From NCBI GenBank assembly GCA_001781465.1, contig MFLD01000008.1, positions 1 through 37,444 of the forward strand: a stretch of DNA of 37,444 nucleotides, written 5' to 3'. The translations under genes and the position numbers were made by a program. The notes under the pieces are model-generated. The model did no database searches, was not told the origin of the DNA, and saw only the letters and a list, made by a program, of their open reading frames with translations. Positions 22,249 through 30,300 of the stretch are shown one piece after another (position 1 is the first letter of the stretch; each line of letters begins with the position of its first letter). The stretch comes from Candidatus Kaiserbacteria bacterium RIFCSPHIGHO2_02_FULL_49_16. GTDB taxonomy: Bacteria; Patescibacteriota; Minisyncoccia; Phycocordibacterales; UBA2100.

Positions 22249-23937
22249 ATGCCAGTTGCCGAAACAATACGACAAGCGCTTGCGCGCTCTTTGGATGAAG
22301 CGGGAATTAAGATTTCCGCAGAGGAGGTTTTGCTTGCTAGGCCGAAAGAGCTTTCGCATGGTGATTACGCGACCGGCGTTGCTTTGCAATATGCCAAGCA
22401 GGTTGGTATGCCGCCCGTAAAACTCGCGGAGAAAATCGTTGCTGGGCTTGGGGAATTGAACGGTGTTAAAAGTGTGGAGGTTGTCGCGCCGGGTTTTATA
22501 AATTTCCGTCTCACGCCGGACGCAATCAATACCGTCTTGGGAGAAGCATCTGCGAATGAGGAAGCGTGGGGGAAAAATAATTCGCAGAAGGGTTCGCGCG
22601 TGATGGTGGAATACACCGACCCGAATCCTTTTAAAGAATTTCACATCGGCCACCTGATGAGCAACGCAATCGGCGAGTCAATTTCTCGCCTTGTAGAGTA
22701 TTCCGGCGCGGAAGTGAAGCGGGCGAATTATCAGGGCGATGTGGGCCCGCATGTCGCGAAAGCGATATGGAACATGCGTGAAAATGAAATAGCCCAAGGA
22801 ATGTTCATCCACACCATAGGGTCTACTGCAACCTCGTATGTATTAGGAGCAGCGAGATACGAAGAAAATCCTGAAGTAAAAAAAGAAATTGATGAAATAA
22901 ATAGGAAGATTTATACGAAAGAAGACCCTGCAATTAATAGACTATACGATATCGGACGCAAGCAATCACTGGAACATTTTGAAGGGATATATAAGACTCT
23001 AGACACGAAGTTCGACCACTCTTTTTTCGAGAGCGAGACGGCTCCGTTCGGCAAGAAAGTAGTTGAAGAACATCCTGAAATATTTGAGAAAAGCGACGGC
23101 GCGATTGTTTACAAGGGAGACGAGAAAAAAGGATTGCACACACGCGTGTTCATCAATTCCAAAGGGCTTCCAACATACGAGGCAAAAGAGCTCGGTCTCG
23201 CAAAGATAAAATACGAAATCTATCCTTACGACAAGTCGATTGTTATCACCGGGAATGAAGTCAACGAATACTTCAGAGTTTTACTGGATGCAATGTCAAA
23301 AGTTTATCCCGAACTTGCCTCAAAAACTGTTCATATTTCGCACGGCATGATGCGATTAACTACCGGCAAAATGTCGTCGCACACGGGCGATGTGATAACT
23401 GGCGAGTCGCTCATAGAGGAACTCAAAGAACGCGCCACTGCACGAGCCAAAGAAAGCCGTGCTGATGACGCGGACAAACTCGCCGAGCAAATTGCGGTTT
23501 CTGCGGTGAAGTATCAGATATTGAGGCAGGCATCGGGCAAGGACATCATTTTTGACCGCGAGCGAGCGCTGTCCCTTGAAGGCGATTCGGGACCGTATCT
23601 TCAATACGCGCACGCGCGAGCGCATGCCGTTGTTGAAAAGGCGAATTCTCAAGGTGTCACCTTAAAGATCTTTGGAAATTCGGAACCAAATGATGTGTCA
23701 CGCCTAGTTACCCGTTTCTCGGAGGTCGTCTTGTATGCAACGAACGAACTTGAGCCGCATCTTCTCGTCAATTACCTAATCGGGCTAGCGGGAGCGTTTA
23801 ATAGTTGGTACGCGCAAGTGCATATTTTGGATGGGACAAAAGAAGCACCGCATAAAGTCGCGATAGTGAACGCAGTCCGCGCCACGCTAAAGAACGGCCT
23901 ATGTCTATTGGGCATCTCCGCTCCGGAGAAGATGTAA
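22249..23937 (+). CDS. argS: Arginine-tRNA ligase
   Basis: A 562-aa class Ia synthetase. The N-terminal ArgRS additional domain (residues about 1-90) ends with APGFINFRL. VEYTDPNPFKEFHIGHLMSN contains the HIGH motif; NYQGDVGPHVAKAIW follows. HGMMRLTTGKMSSHTGDVI carries the ArgRS-type KMS loop. The C-terminus is the DALR anticodon-binding domain, ending NGLCLLGISAPEKM. Complete. It starts 20 nt after tmk. Confidence 0.95.
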   Translation: MPVAETIRQALARSLDEAGIKISAEEVLLARPKELSHGDYATGVALQYAKQVGMPPVKLAEKIVAGLGELNGVKSVEVVAPGFINFRLTPDAINTVLGEASANEEAWGKNNSQKGSRVMVEYTDPNPFKEFHIGHLMSNAIGESISRLVEYSGAEVKRANYQGDVGPHVAKAIWNMRENEIAQGMFIHTIGSTATSYVLGAARYEENPEVKKEIDEINRKIYTKEDPAINRLYDIGRKQSLEHFEGIYKTLDTKFDHSFFESETAPFGKKVVEEHPEIFEKSDGAIVYKGDEKKGLHTRVFINSKGLPTYEAKELGLAKIKYEIYPYDKSIVITGNEVNEYFRVLLDAMSKVYPELASKTVHISHGMMRLTTGKMSSHTGDVITGESLIEELKERATARAKESRADDADKLAEQIAVSAVKYQILRQASGKDIIFDRERALSLEGDSGPYLQYAHARAHAVVEKANSQGVTLKIFGNSEPNDVSRLVTRFSEVVLYATNELEPHLLVNYLIGLAGAFNSWYAQVHILDGTKEAPHKVAIVNAVRATLKNGLCLLGISAPEKM

Positions 23938-23949
23938 CCGAATAGTCTT

Positions 23950-25863
23950 ATGGAAAAACACTTTCTTCAAAACTATGATGTTCACCGTAAACCAGAGGCT
24001 ATAAAGGCTGTAAAGAAAAAGGAGCGTTTGGCAGGAGAACAAAACCTTGTAAGAGACTACGATGAACGCATCACTGCATATATAGAAAGGCTAGGTAAGA
24101 TTTTTCTAGATCCAGGAAGAAAGGATAAAGAAAAGAACGAAAAGACAAGAAGAAGAAATCTCGAAATTCTCAAACCGACTATTTACAAAAATACGTTAGT
24201 CAAAAAAGAAGATTTCCCCGAAAGTTATTTTGAGCATCAAAAGTTAGAATTTAAAAATAGGGGGATGGGTGATGTTAAATTCAGCGCGCAAGACAAACAG
24301 CAAGAAATCGCCCGCGTACAAGAAGCCCAGAAAAAAAGTCTTGATGTCTGGATAGACCATCTCTCAAGCGATGACAGTCATTATCCCGACGACATTAAAT
24401 ATTTCGCTGTGCAGGGCATTTTGAGAACCGGAAGTTTTGACAAAGATAACTATCGCTTCAGCAAAAGAACTGAAGCTACCACTGCCCCTTTTTATCAAAT
24501 AGACCACGAAGTTTTGTCTATGGTTATGGGAGCTTTGGAAGCAGTCCATTATCACGGGGACACAACTCACTATCATCGGGAACTGCTTGACCTTATTGAG
24601 CAGAACAAAGACTTCGGCAGTATGTACGCCGAGGCTATGCGACATTTGGATAAAGAATCGGGCAAAGACAAAGCGCTTGAAATCACCGACGGAAAATGGC
24701 GCGTTTTCAAGCAAGGAAGCGACCCGCAGGAACTCGTCAATGCTTTTGCGGGCAAGCGCGCATATCTTTGTCTCGGAAACATCGGAGACGCGAGCGGATA
24801 TCTTTCACGCGGCGATGTGCAGGTATATTTTTCCAACAACCGCGCGGGTGTTCCAGTGTGGCCGCGTGTGGCGATTGCTGTCGAACCCGATAGTGGAGCA
24901 TATGAAATGCGAGGGACGTATAACGCCAACGAAGATATTGATCCGGAAATCTCCCAAACAGATATTATCAAAAACAGACTTGTTACTGTGCCCAACGGTC
25001 AGTCGTTTGCGAAAAAAGACGCTGATATGAAACTAGTAACAAAACTTTACCAAAAATGCTTTAAGGTAGACAAGAATACGAAAGAAAAAACATATCTCAA
25101 CCCAACACTTACAAAAGAAGAATTACAATTCCTCTACGAAATCAATGCGCTGATTGAAGGTTTCGGATACGAAAGTCGTGATCCGCGCATCGCGGAGCTC
25201 CGCGATGCGCGGGACACGAATGCAGATTTATCGATACTTTTTGATTGTGCGCCAGAAAATATTGCACGCGCTGTTTCTGAGATTTCTGAACATACTAAAG
25301 CATACATTGGGACACTTGAGCCTGGTATTTTTGATGCGTTACCCGTGACAGTTGAGCATATCTACACGAAGTTTCCCAAAGAACGAGTTAAGTTTCGGCA
25401 TATAGAACTCGGCACAGGAATTACAGATGGCCCCACATTCCAAAAAGCCATTGAAGCACAGGGAATGAAGATATATCGCCCTGGGGCAGAAATGCTTAAA
25501 AATCCAGATTTCAAAGTCGTTGGCGAGCGCGTGAATGCGGAACTTGTTGAAGTTTCAGTGCGTTCGCTTGGTTTTGAAACGGCAACGCGATACGACAACA
25601 TATGTGAGCGAGCTAAAGAACTCGGACTTGCCGTTTGTCCGGCTGAAGTCGGTCCACAGCTTCGTCTTCAATACAAAGACCAGCCCTTAGATGAATACTT
25701 AATTGTTGCGATGAATGCCATTAACGACTCGGGCGGCCGCCCGGGTGTCTTCAGCATGGGTGCGGAGGGCGACGGGCTGTGGTTGGGCGCGGCCTACGGG
25801 CGTCCCGGCGACGAGTGGGCTCCCGAGGATCGCTTCGTGTTCCTCCGTCCCCGCAAGAATTAG
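23950..25863 (+). CDS. DGR target protein: CPR-type uncharacterised protein with C-terminal variable repeat
   Basis: A 637-aa protein with no signal peptide or clear membrane span. The N-terminal ~110 residues are charged and helical. About 110-430 contains WRVFKQGSDPQELVNAFAGK, PRVAIAVEPDSGAYEMRG and LTKEELQFLYEINALIEGFG, a layout I associate with a large uncharacterised CPR family. The end has LAVCPAEVGPQLRLQYKDQP and then the variable domain INDSGGRPGVFSMGAEGDGL...EDRFVFLRPRK, typical of C-type-lectin-like DGR targets. The DNA for that last segment is homologous, with adenine-biased changes, to a template repeat 0.4 kb downstream. It probably displays a hypervariable ligand-binding surface; the ligand is unknown. 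It starts 12 nt after argS without a clear Shine-Dalgarno. Confidence 0.82.
   Translation: MEKHFLQNYDVHRKPEAIKAVKKKERLAGEQNLVRDYDERITAYIERLGKIFLDPGRKDKEKNEKTRRRNLEILKPTIYKNTLVKKEDFPESYFEHQKLEFKNRGMGDVKFSAQDKQQEIARVQEAQKKSLDVWIDHLSSDDSHYPDDIKYFAVQGILRTGSFDKDNYRFSKRTEATTAPFYQIDHEVLSMVMGALEAVHYHGDTTHYHRELLDLIEQNKDFGSMYAEAMRHLDKESGKDKALEITDGKWRVFKQGSDPQELVNAFAGKRAYLCLGNIGDASGYLSRGDVQVYFSNNRAGVPVWPRVAIAVEPDSGAYEMRGTYNANEDIDPEISQTDIIKNRLVTVPNGQSFAKKDADMKLVTKLYQKCFKVDKNTKEKTYLNPTLTKEELQFLYEINALIEGFGYESRDPRIAELRDARDTNADLSILFDCAPENIARAVSEISEHTKAYIGTLEPGIFDALPVTVEHIYTKFPKERVKFRHIELGTGITDGPTFQKAIEAQGMKIYRPGAEMLKNPDFKVVGERVNAELVEVSVRSLGFETATRYDNICERAKELGLAVCPAEVGPQLRLQYKDQPLDEYLIVAMNAINDSGGRPGVFSMGAEGDGLWLGAAYGRPGDEWAPEDRFVFLRPRKN
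25722..25856 (+). repeat. DGR variable repeat (VR)
   Basis: A 135-bp segment at the 3' end of the target gene, alignable without gaps to 26259-26393. By hand count there are 29 differences: 16 at the 29 template adenines and 13 at the 106 other positions. The last 26 bp, CGCTTCGTGTTCCTCCGTCC onward, are identical, as expected of the initiation-of-mutagenic-homing region. Adenine changes run mostly to G (12), with 3 to C and 1 to T. Confidence 0.8.
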
Positions 25864-25930
25864 CCCTTTGAACTTAGGACACTTGGGACTTTTGCATTTT
25901 GCACTTTGGACCTTTGTCCTTTGAATTTTC

Positions 25931-25939
25931 TGCTATTAT
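25931..25939 (+). promoter_or_regulatory. Extended -10 promoter of the template-repeat RNA
   Basis: TGCTATTAT (TGn plus TATTAT) lies 68 nt after the target stop, following a stretch of degenerate CTTTGGAC-like words. Start predicted near 25946, immediately before the first helix of the RNA. A TTTGTC about 17 nt upstream is a weak -35. Confidence 0.5.
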
Positions 25940-26258
25940 TTACAGCAGTCGGTGAATAGTCACCGGAGACCACGGTTTCCGGCTACCGACTAAGTATCCG
26001 TACACTGAGAGCGTGAGCGGTTAACCCAAGTAGGTCATTTTGCTAAATGAGGCTTCTCACGGAGGGTGTACGCCGTCTACAGGTGCATATAAGTACCCAT
26101 AGGCAAAACTCAAAAAGTTGGTGATACTTGGTGCGGAGTGCTGGCGGATTAGAACCTCTTGTGGTTCGATATCCCAAATACTTGGCAACACCAGTCATAC
26201 AGCCTTGCGATCGGCACGAGGCCTTCGAGAGGTGGAGATACGGATGGCACTTCGCATA

Positions 26259-26393
26259 TAACGACTCGGACGGCAACCCTCATGTGTTCAACGTGAATCG
26301 GAACGACGACGGGCTGTGGTTGAACGCGAACAACGGGAAGCCCGTCCACGAGTGGTCTCCCGAGTACCGCTTCGTGTTCCTCCGTCCCCGCAA
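26259..26393 (+). repeat. DGR template repeat (TR)
   Basis: A 135 bp homologue of the VR. It is rich in AAC/AAT triplets exactly where the VR differs (for example TTGAACGCGAACAACGGGAA), the hallmark of templates for adenine mutagenesis. Translated in the target frame it reads NDSDGNPHVFNVNRNDDG, the asparagine-rich pattern of TRs. It ends with the 26 bp shared with the VR. The 13 non-adenine differences mean it may not be the exact last template of this VR. Confidence 0.78.
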
Positions 26394-26417
26394 ATCTCAC
26401 CACATACTTTGCGCCAG

Positions 26418-26453
26418 ACCGCCCTTCACAGGCGGTTTTGCGTTTCCTTTTTC
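26418..26453 (+). terminator. Intrinsic terminator after the template repeat
   Basis: ACCGCC, loop CTTCACA, GGCGGT, then TTTTG and a T-rich tract. It closes the non-coding unit 25 nt after the TR and separates it from ileS. Confidence 0.78.
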
Positions 26454-26466
26454 ATCCGGTAGAAGC

Positions 26467-26472
26467 TAGAAT
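26467..26472 (+). promoter_or_regulatory. -10-like box of ileS
   Basis: TAGAAT ends 8 nt before the ileS ATG at 26481, directly after the terminator of the template RNA. It suggests ileS is transcribed separately and nearly leaderless. Confidence 0.45.
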
Positions 26473-26480
26473 GAACGATT

Positions 26481-29400
26481 ATGGCCGATGTGCATCTGAA
26501 ATCTGAAACTGCGAAGCGCCCCGAGCCTTCGCAAAAATCTGCTACGGCGGGCAGGGAGGAATCGATTCTCGCGTTCTGGAAGGAGCGCAATATTTTCAAG
26601 AAATCGCTTGCCAAAAAGTCGCCCAAAGGGGATTTTGTCTTCTACGACGGTCCGCCGTTTGCTACGGGACTGCCTCACTACGGGCATCTTTTGCAGAGCG
26701 CGGTTAAGGATGTGGTTCCACGGTATAAAACGATGCGCGGTTTTCGCGTTCTGCGTCAATGGGGGTGGGACTGTCATGGGCTTCCAATCGAAAATATTGT
26801 CGAGAAAGAAATAGGCACAAAATCGAAAAAAGATATTACCGCGATGGGCGTAAAGAAATTCAATGACCTATGCCGAGAACGGATTTTCACATTCATTCAC
26901 GAATGGGAGCGCATCATCCCGCGTTTCGGCCGGTGGGCAGACATGGAAAATCCGTATCGCACGATGGACTTTGCATACATGGAAAGCGAGTGGTGGGCAT
27001 TCAAGAAACTTCACGAAAGCGGGCTCATTTACGAAGATTATCGTTCAATGCACATTTGCCCGCGCTGTGAGACGACCTTGAGCCAAGGCGAAGTTGCCGA
27101 AGGGTATAGGGATGTCAAGGATATTTCGGTAACAGTAAAGTTTGAATCGGTGGATGAACCAGGAACATATTTTTTGGCATGGACGACTACGCCGTGGACA
27201 TTACCTGGAAATGTCGCTCTTGCAGTTGGGGCAGAAACTGAATATGTGAAAGTTCCCAACATGACGATACTGGGTATAGTCGGTCAGGTGCACACTCATA
27301 TAGAAAAAGGGGAAGTTCTGAAACATTCAATAGTTACACCCGGGACTTATGTAATGTCGAAGGATTTCTTATGGCGAAACCTGCACTCAAATGCGGGCGC
27401 AATGGAAGTTCGTGATCTATTTAGCGACAGAGAACAGCTCAAGGAAGATGTCATCGCATACATTAACGACTTTGCGGGTTTCGCAAAGAAATATGGGATT
27501 GAAATTTTCAAGGGCAACAACTTGATTGGCAAATCCTATAAGCCACTTTTTGATTACTACTCAAAAGACAAATCGCTCAAGAATCGTGAGAACGGATGGA
27601 AGGTATATGCCGCGGATTTTGTGACGACGGAAACAGGCACAGGCATCGTACACATCGCGCCTGCGTTTGGAGAGGACGACATGGCCCTCGGCAAGGAAAA
27701 GAACCTACCGTTTATTCAGCATGTGAATATGGACGGTTCGTTCAAGCCGGAGGTAAAAGATTTTGCGGGGCTCGAGGTGAAGCCGATAGAAGACCCTACG
27801 CGCACAGATGTCGAGGTTCTCAAATATTTGGCAAAGAACGGACTTTTGTTTGCAAAAGAAAAAATCGAACACCCGTACCCCCATTGTTGGCGATGCGATA
27901 CGCCTCTTCTCAATTACGCCACCTCTTCCTGGTTTGTTGCTGTCACAAAAATCAAAGACACGCTCCTGAAAACCGCCGAAAAGATTGAATGGTCTCCGGC
28001 GCACATAAAGGCGGGAAGATTTGGCGAGTGGCTTAAAGGCGCGCGCGATTGGTCAATTTCGCGCCAGCGTTTCTGGGCCAACACCATTCCCGTGTGGCGA
28101 TGCGAGGCGTGCAAAGCCGACCGAGTTTTTGGTTCCGCTCTCGAGCTTGAAAAAGCGAGCGGGAAGAAAGTCACAGACCTTCATAAAGATTTTGTCGATG
28201 AGATTACGGTTCCGTGCTCACCCTCCTCCGCCGAGGCTTCGAAGGGTACGTGCGGAGGCCTGATGAAGCGAGTACCGGATGTCTTGGACACATGGTTCGA
28301 TTCCGGGTCGGTGCCGTTTGCGATACTCCACTATCCGTTTGAATTTTCGACAAATTCCCAAGGTTCGACCTTGAATTCCCTAAAGGTCGAACCTTGGTCG
28401 AAAGCGTTCCAGGCGGACTTCATCGCGGAAGCTCAAGACCAGTGCCGCGCGTGGTTTTACTATCAGCATGTACTCATGGGCGCGCTCTTCGGCAAAGAGG
28501 CATTCAAGCACTGTATCGTGACAGGCATCGTCTTGACCGAGGACGGCAAGAAAATGTCCAAGAAACTAAATAACTATCCCGACCCGATGGATATTGTTGA
28601 TAAGTACGGCGCGGACGCTCTGCGGCTCTATATGTTGTCGTCGCCGGTCGTGCAGGCGGAGAATCTCGCTTTTGCGGAAAGCGGAGTGGACGAGGTCGCG
28701 AAGAAAAATATCGGGCGGCTCAACAACGTTCTCGCGTTTTACAAACTATACGAAGACGGCACTTTACGGAGCGACACAAGCGCGAATATTTTGGATAAAT
28801 GGATTCTCGCGCGTCTTGTGGCGCTCATCGGAGAAACTACAGAGGGGTATGAGAAGTACCAGCTTGATAAAGCAGTTCGTCCGCTCGCGCTTTTTATTGA
28901 CGACCTTTCCGTTTGGTATCTTCGGCGCTCGCGCGACAGAATAAAAGAAGAAGGCGACGATAAACGCGCGGCACTTTCCACACTCCGATACATACTCCAC
29001 ACGCTTTCGCGCGTCATTGCTCCATCGATGCCATTTCTTGCCGAGCATTTGTTCCAATCAGTACGAAAAGAGGAGGATGAGGAGAGCGTACACCTCGCGT
29101 CGTGGCCGGAAATGCCGAAGCTTGATTTTGATGCTCCCGCAATTTTAGCTGTCATGTTGTTTGCCAGAAACTTTGTCACGATGGCTCTGATGCAACGCTC
29201 GACTGCCGGTATTAAGGTGCGCCAGCCGCTCGCGAGACTAACCATAAAGCACAGCGGGCCGGGAATTCCTTTTTGGGACGAAGTTGTACCACTTATCGAA
29301 GACGAAGTGAATGTAAAAGAGGTCATACTTGAAAGTGCGAAAGGTGATGCTTCCGCGGTGTCGCTTGATATTGAACTTACATCAGGATTAAAAGAAGAGG

Positions 29401-29639
29401 GATTCGTGCGCGAACTGGTGCGCGCGATTCAGGATGCGCGCAAAAATGCCGGCCTTAAACCGCGCGAATATGCGCGTCTCACAATATCAGCACTTGAGGC
29501 AAGTGAAATAATTGAACGTAATGTCGCCGCAATTAAACAAACAACAAGGGTTTCTGAAATTATTTTCGGCGAGACGAATACCGAACCCGTAGAAATCGGC
29601 GGCTACCGCATCGCAATTTCCCTAGATCCTAGAGCCTAG
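26481..29639 (+). CDS. ileS: Isoleucine-tRNA ligase (long, type 2-like)
   Basis: A 1052-aa class Ia synthetase. GPPFATGLPHYGHLLQSAVKD holds the HIGH-type motif (HYGH), GWDCHGLPIE follows, and WTTTPWTLPGNVALAV starts the CP1 editing domain. FDSGSVPFAILHYPF, RAWFYYQHV and GKKMSKKLNNYPDP (KMSKS-type) complete the catalytic core, followed by the anticodon domain. Size and motifs favour the eukaryote-like IleRS2 group. Two short segments are encoded by DNA palindromes: around PSSAEASKG in a CxCxxC-like knuckle and around STLNSLKVEPWS. They look like in-frame insertions. Start ATG 26481. Confidence 0.95.
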   Translation: MADVHLKSETAKRPEPSQKSATAGREESILAFWKERNIFKKSLAKKSPKGDFVFYDGPPFATGLPHYGHLLQSAVKDVVPRYKTMRGFRVLRQWGWDCHGLPIENIVEKEIGTKSKKDITAMGVKKFNDLCRERIFTFIHEWERIIPRFGRWADMENPYRTMDFAYMESEWWAFKKLHESGLIYEDYRSMHICPRCETTLSQGEVAEGYRDVKDISVTVKFESVDEPGTYFLAWTTTPWTLPGNVALAVGAETEYVKVPNMTILGIVGQVHTHIEKGEVLKHSIVTPGTYVMSKDFLWRNLHSNAGAMEVRDLFSDREQLKEDVIAYINDFAGFAKKYGIEIFKGNNLIGKSYKPLFDYYSKDKSLKNRENGWKVYAADFVTTETGTGIVHIAPAFGEDDMALGKEKNLPFIQHVNMDGSFKPEVKDFAGLEVKPIEDPTRTDVEVLKYLAKNGLLFAKEKIEHPYPHCWRCDTPLLNYATSSWFVAVTKIKDTLLKTAEKIEWSPAHIKAGRFGEWLKGARDWSISRQRFWANTIPVWRCEACKADRVFGSALELEKASGKKVTDLHKDFVDEITVPCSPSSAEASKGTCGGLMKRVPDVLDTWFDSGSVPFAILHYPFEFSTNSQGSTLNSLKVEPWSKAFQADFIAEAQDQCRAWFYYQHVLMGALFGKEAFKHCIVTGIVLTEDGKKMSKKLNNYPDPMDIVDKYGADALRLYMLSSPVVQAENLAFAESGVDEVAKKNIGRLNNVLAFYKLYEDGTLRSDTSANILDKWILARLVALIGETTEGYEKYQLDKAVRPLALFIDDLSVWYLRRSRDRIKEEGDDKRAALSTLRYILHTLSRVIAPSMPFLAEHLFQSVRKEEDEESVHLASWPEMPKLDFDAPAILAVMLFARNFVTMALMQRSTAGIKVRQPLARLTIKHSGPGIPFWDEVVPLIEDEVNVKEVILESAKGDASAVSLDIELTSGLKEEGFVRELVRAIQDARKNAGLKPREYARLTISALEASEIIERNVAAIKQTTRVSEIIFGETNTEPVEIGGYRIAISLDPRA
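28220..28247. repeat. Palindromic insertion in ileS (1)
   Basis: ACCCT...AGGGT arms around CCTCCGCCGAGGCTTCGAAG form an imperfect palindrome. It encodes SPSSAEASKG between Cys residues where a tight CxxC knuckle is expected. I recall similar SSAEAS-type inserts scattered in CPR proteins, from memory only. Confidence 0.55.
28358..28397. repeat. Palindromic insertion in ileS (2)
   Basis: CCAAGGTTCGACCTT (28358-28372) and AAGGTCGAACCTTGG (28383-28397) form a perfect 15-bp inverted repeat within coding sequence. It encodes about 13 residues between HYPFEF and FQADFIAEAQDQ, which are close together in other IleRS proteins. The element keeps the reading frame. Confidence 0.7.
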
Positions 29640-29655
29640 AACCTGTCTTTATTCC

Positions 29656-30231
29656 ATGTATCAAAAATATCACACTGACGCACTGGTTTTGGGAAGCCGC
29701 GAGATTGGCGAGGCGGATAGAATGCTCTCGCTCTACACCCGCGATTTCGGGCTAGTGCGGGCGCGAGCAAGAGGAATTCGCTCGGCAAAATCTAAAATGC
29801 GATATGCCCTGCAGAATTATTCGGTCGCGAATGTTTCTCTCGTGAGCGGCAAAACGGGGTGGCGTCTTGCAGGAGCGGCAGCATTGGGGAACTCAAAGGT
29901 GAGGAACATGAAAGGCATGATGGCGTTCGCGCGCATTGCCGGACTTGTAGTGCGATTTGTCGCCGGTGAGGAGGCGAACAAAGAGCTTTTCGATATTTTA
30001 CGCGAAGCACGTTCAGTACTCTCAGAAGAGAGGTGCGAAGCTTGGGCTACTATCGAGCTCGTGTGCGTGGCTCGCGTTCTCTATGCTCTAGGATATATAT
30101 CGAATGAGGCCCTAAAGAGCGCGCTTCTTACGCACACCGCGTATGCGGATGAGCATTTGCGCGAAGCGGAATTAGTTCGCGATGAACTGCTCTCTTCCGT
30201 CAATCGCGCTATTTCGGAAACGCATTTGTAG
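29656..30231 (+). CDS. recO: DNA repair protein RecO
   Basis: A 191-aa protein. YHTDALVLGSREIGEADRMLSLYTRDFGLVRARARGIRS is the RecO N-terminal OB-fold signature. The helical C-terminal part (WATIELVCVARVLYALGYI) follows. It mediates RecA loading with RecR at gaps. It is shorter than typical RecO (about 240 aa), and the zinc-binding Cys cluster of many homologues is absent. It lies 16 nt after ileS, across a CCTAGAN word array (CCTAGAT, CCTAGAG, CCTAGAA) at 29624-29643. Confidence 0.82.
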   Translation: MYQKYHTDALVLGSREIGEADRMLSLYTRDFGLVRARARGIRSAKSKMRYALQNYSVANVSLVSGKTGWRLAGAAALGNSKVRNMKGMMAFARIAGLVVRFVAGEEANKELFDILREARSVLSEERCEAWATIELVCVARVLYALGYISNEALKSALLTHTAYADEHLREAELVRDELLSSVNRAISETHL

Positions 30232-30242
30232 CATATGTACTG

Positions 30243-30273
30243 ACCCCGTAAAGTCGTTTCGCGACCACGGGGT
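30243..30273. repeat. Hairpin after recO
   Basis: ACCCCGT and ACGGGGT enclose GTCG/CGAC, giving a two-part stem of about 11 bp. No T-tract on either strand. It separates recO from the promoter of the surface-protein gene and may be a dispersed palindromic element. Confidence 0.5.
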
Positions 30274-30284
30274 TAGAAAAACTC

Positions 30285-30293
30285 TGATATTAT
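30285..30293 (+). promoter_or_regulatory. Extended -10 promoter of the surface-protein gene, leaderless
   Basis: TGATATTAT (TGn plus TATTAT) ends 7 nt before ATG 30301. It is the same arrangement as at 11235 and 22234. Confidence 0.55.
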
Positions 30294-30300
30294 TGAGCCC

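Larger units (their letters stand above)
25946..26453 (+). ncRNA. Free-standing DGR template-repeat RNA
   Basis: The 617-nt gap between the target gene and ileS holds no convincing gene. It begins with a promoter, then a helix closed by AGTCGGT (25947-25953) and ACCGACT (25985-25991) with an inner CACCGGA/TCCGG pair. About 250 nt of further sequence leads to the template repeat (26259-26393), and an intrinsic terminator closes the unit. ORF 26128-26469 runs through the repeat but has no start signal or family similarity upstream, so I treat it as non-coding. This would be the RNA copied by a DGR reverse transcriptase. No such gene or avd is in the window, so the enzyme must act from elsewhere or be lost. 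RNA boundaries are predictions. Confidence 0.6.

Noticed and set aside
26140-26200. tRNA-like TGGTTCGATATCCC sequence in the non-coding locus
   Set aside because: It resembles a T-arm, but no acceptor stem, anticodon arm or matching ends could be found around it.
26128-26469. ORF of 113 aa running through the template repeat, ending like the DGR target
   Set aside because: Its upstream half has no family similarity and no start signal. The match to the target is confined to the 135-bp repeat, and the region has promoter, structure and terminator of a non-coding RNA.
28739-29326. 195-aa minus-strand ORF inside ileS
   Set aside because: Serine/arginine-rich antisense translation of a conserved gene with no start signal.
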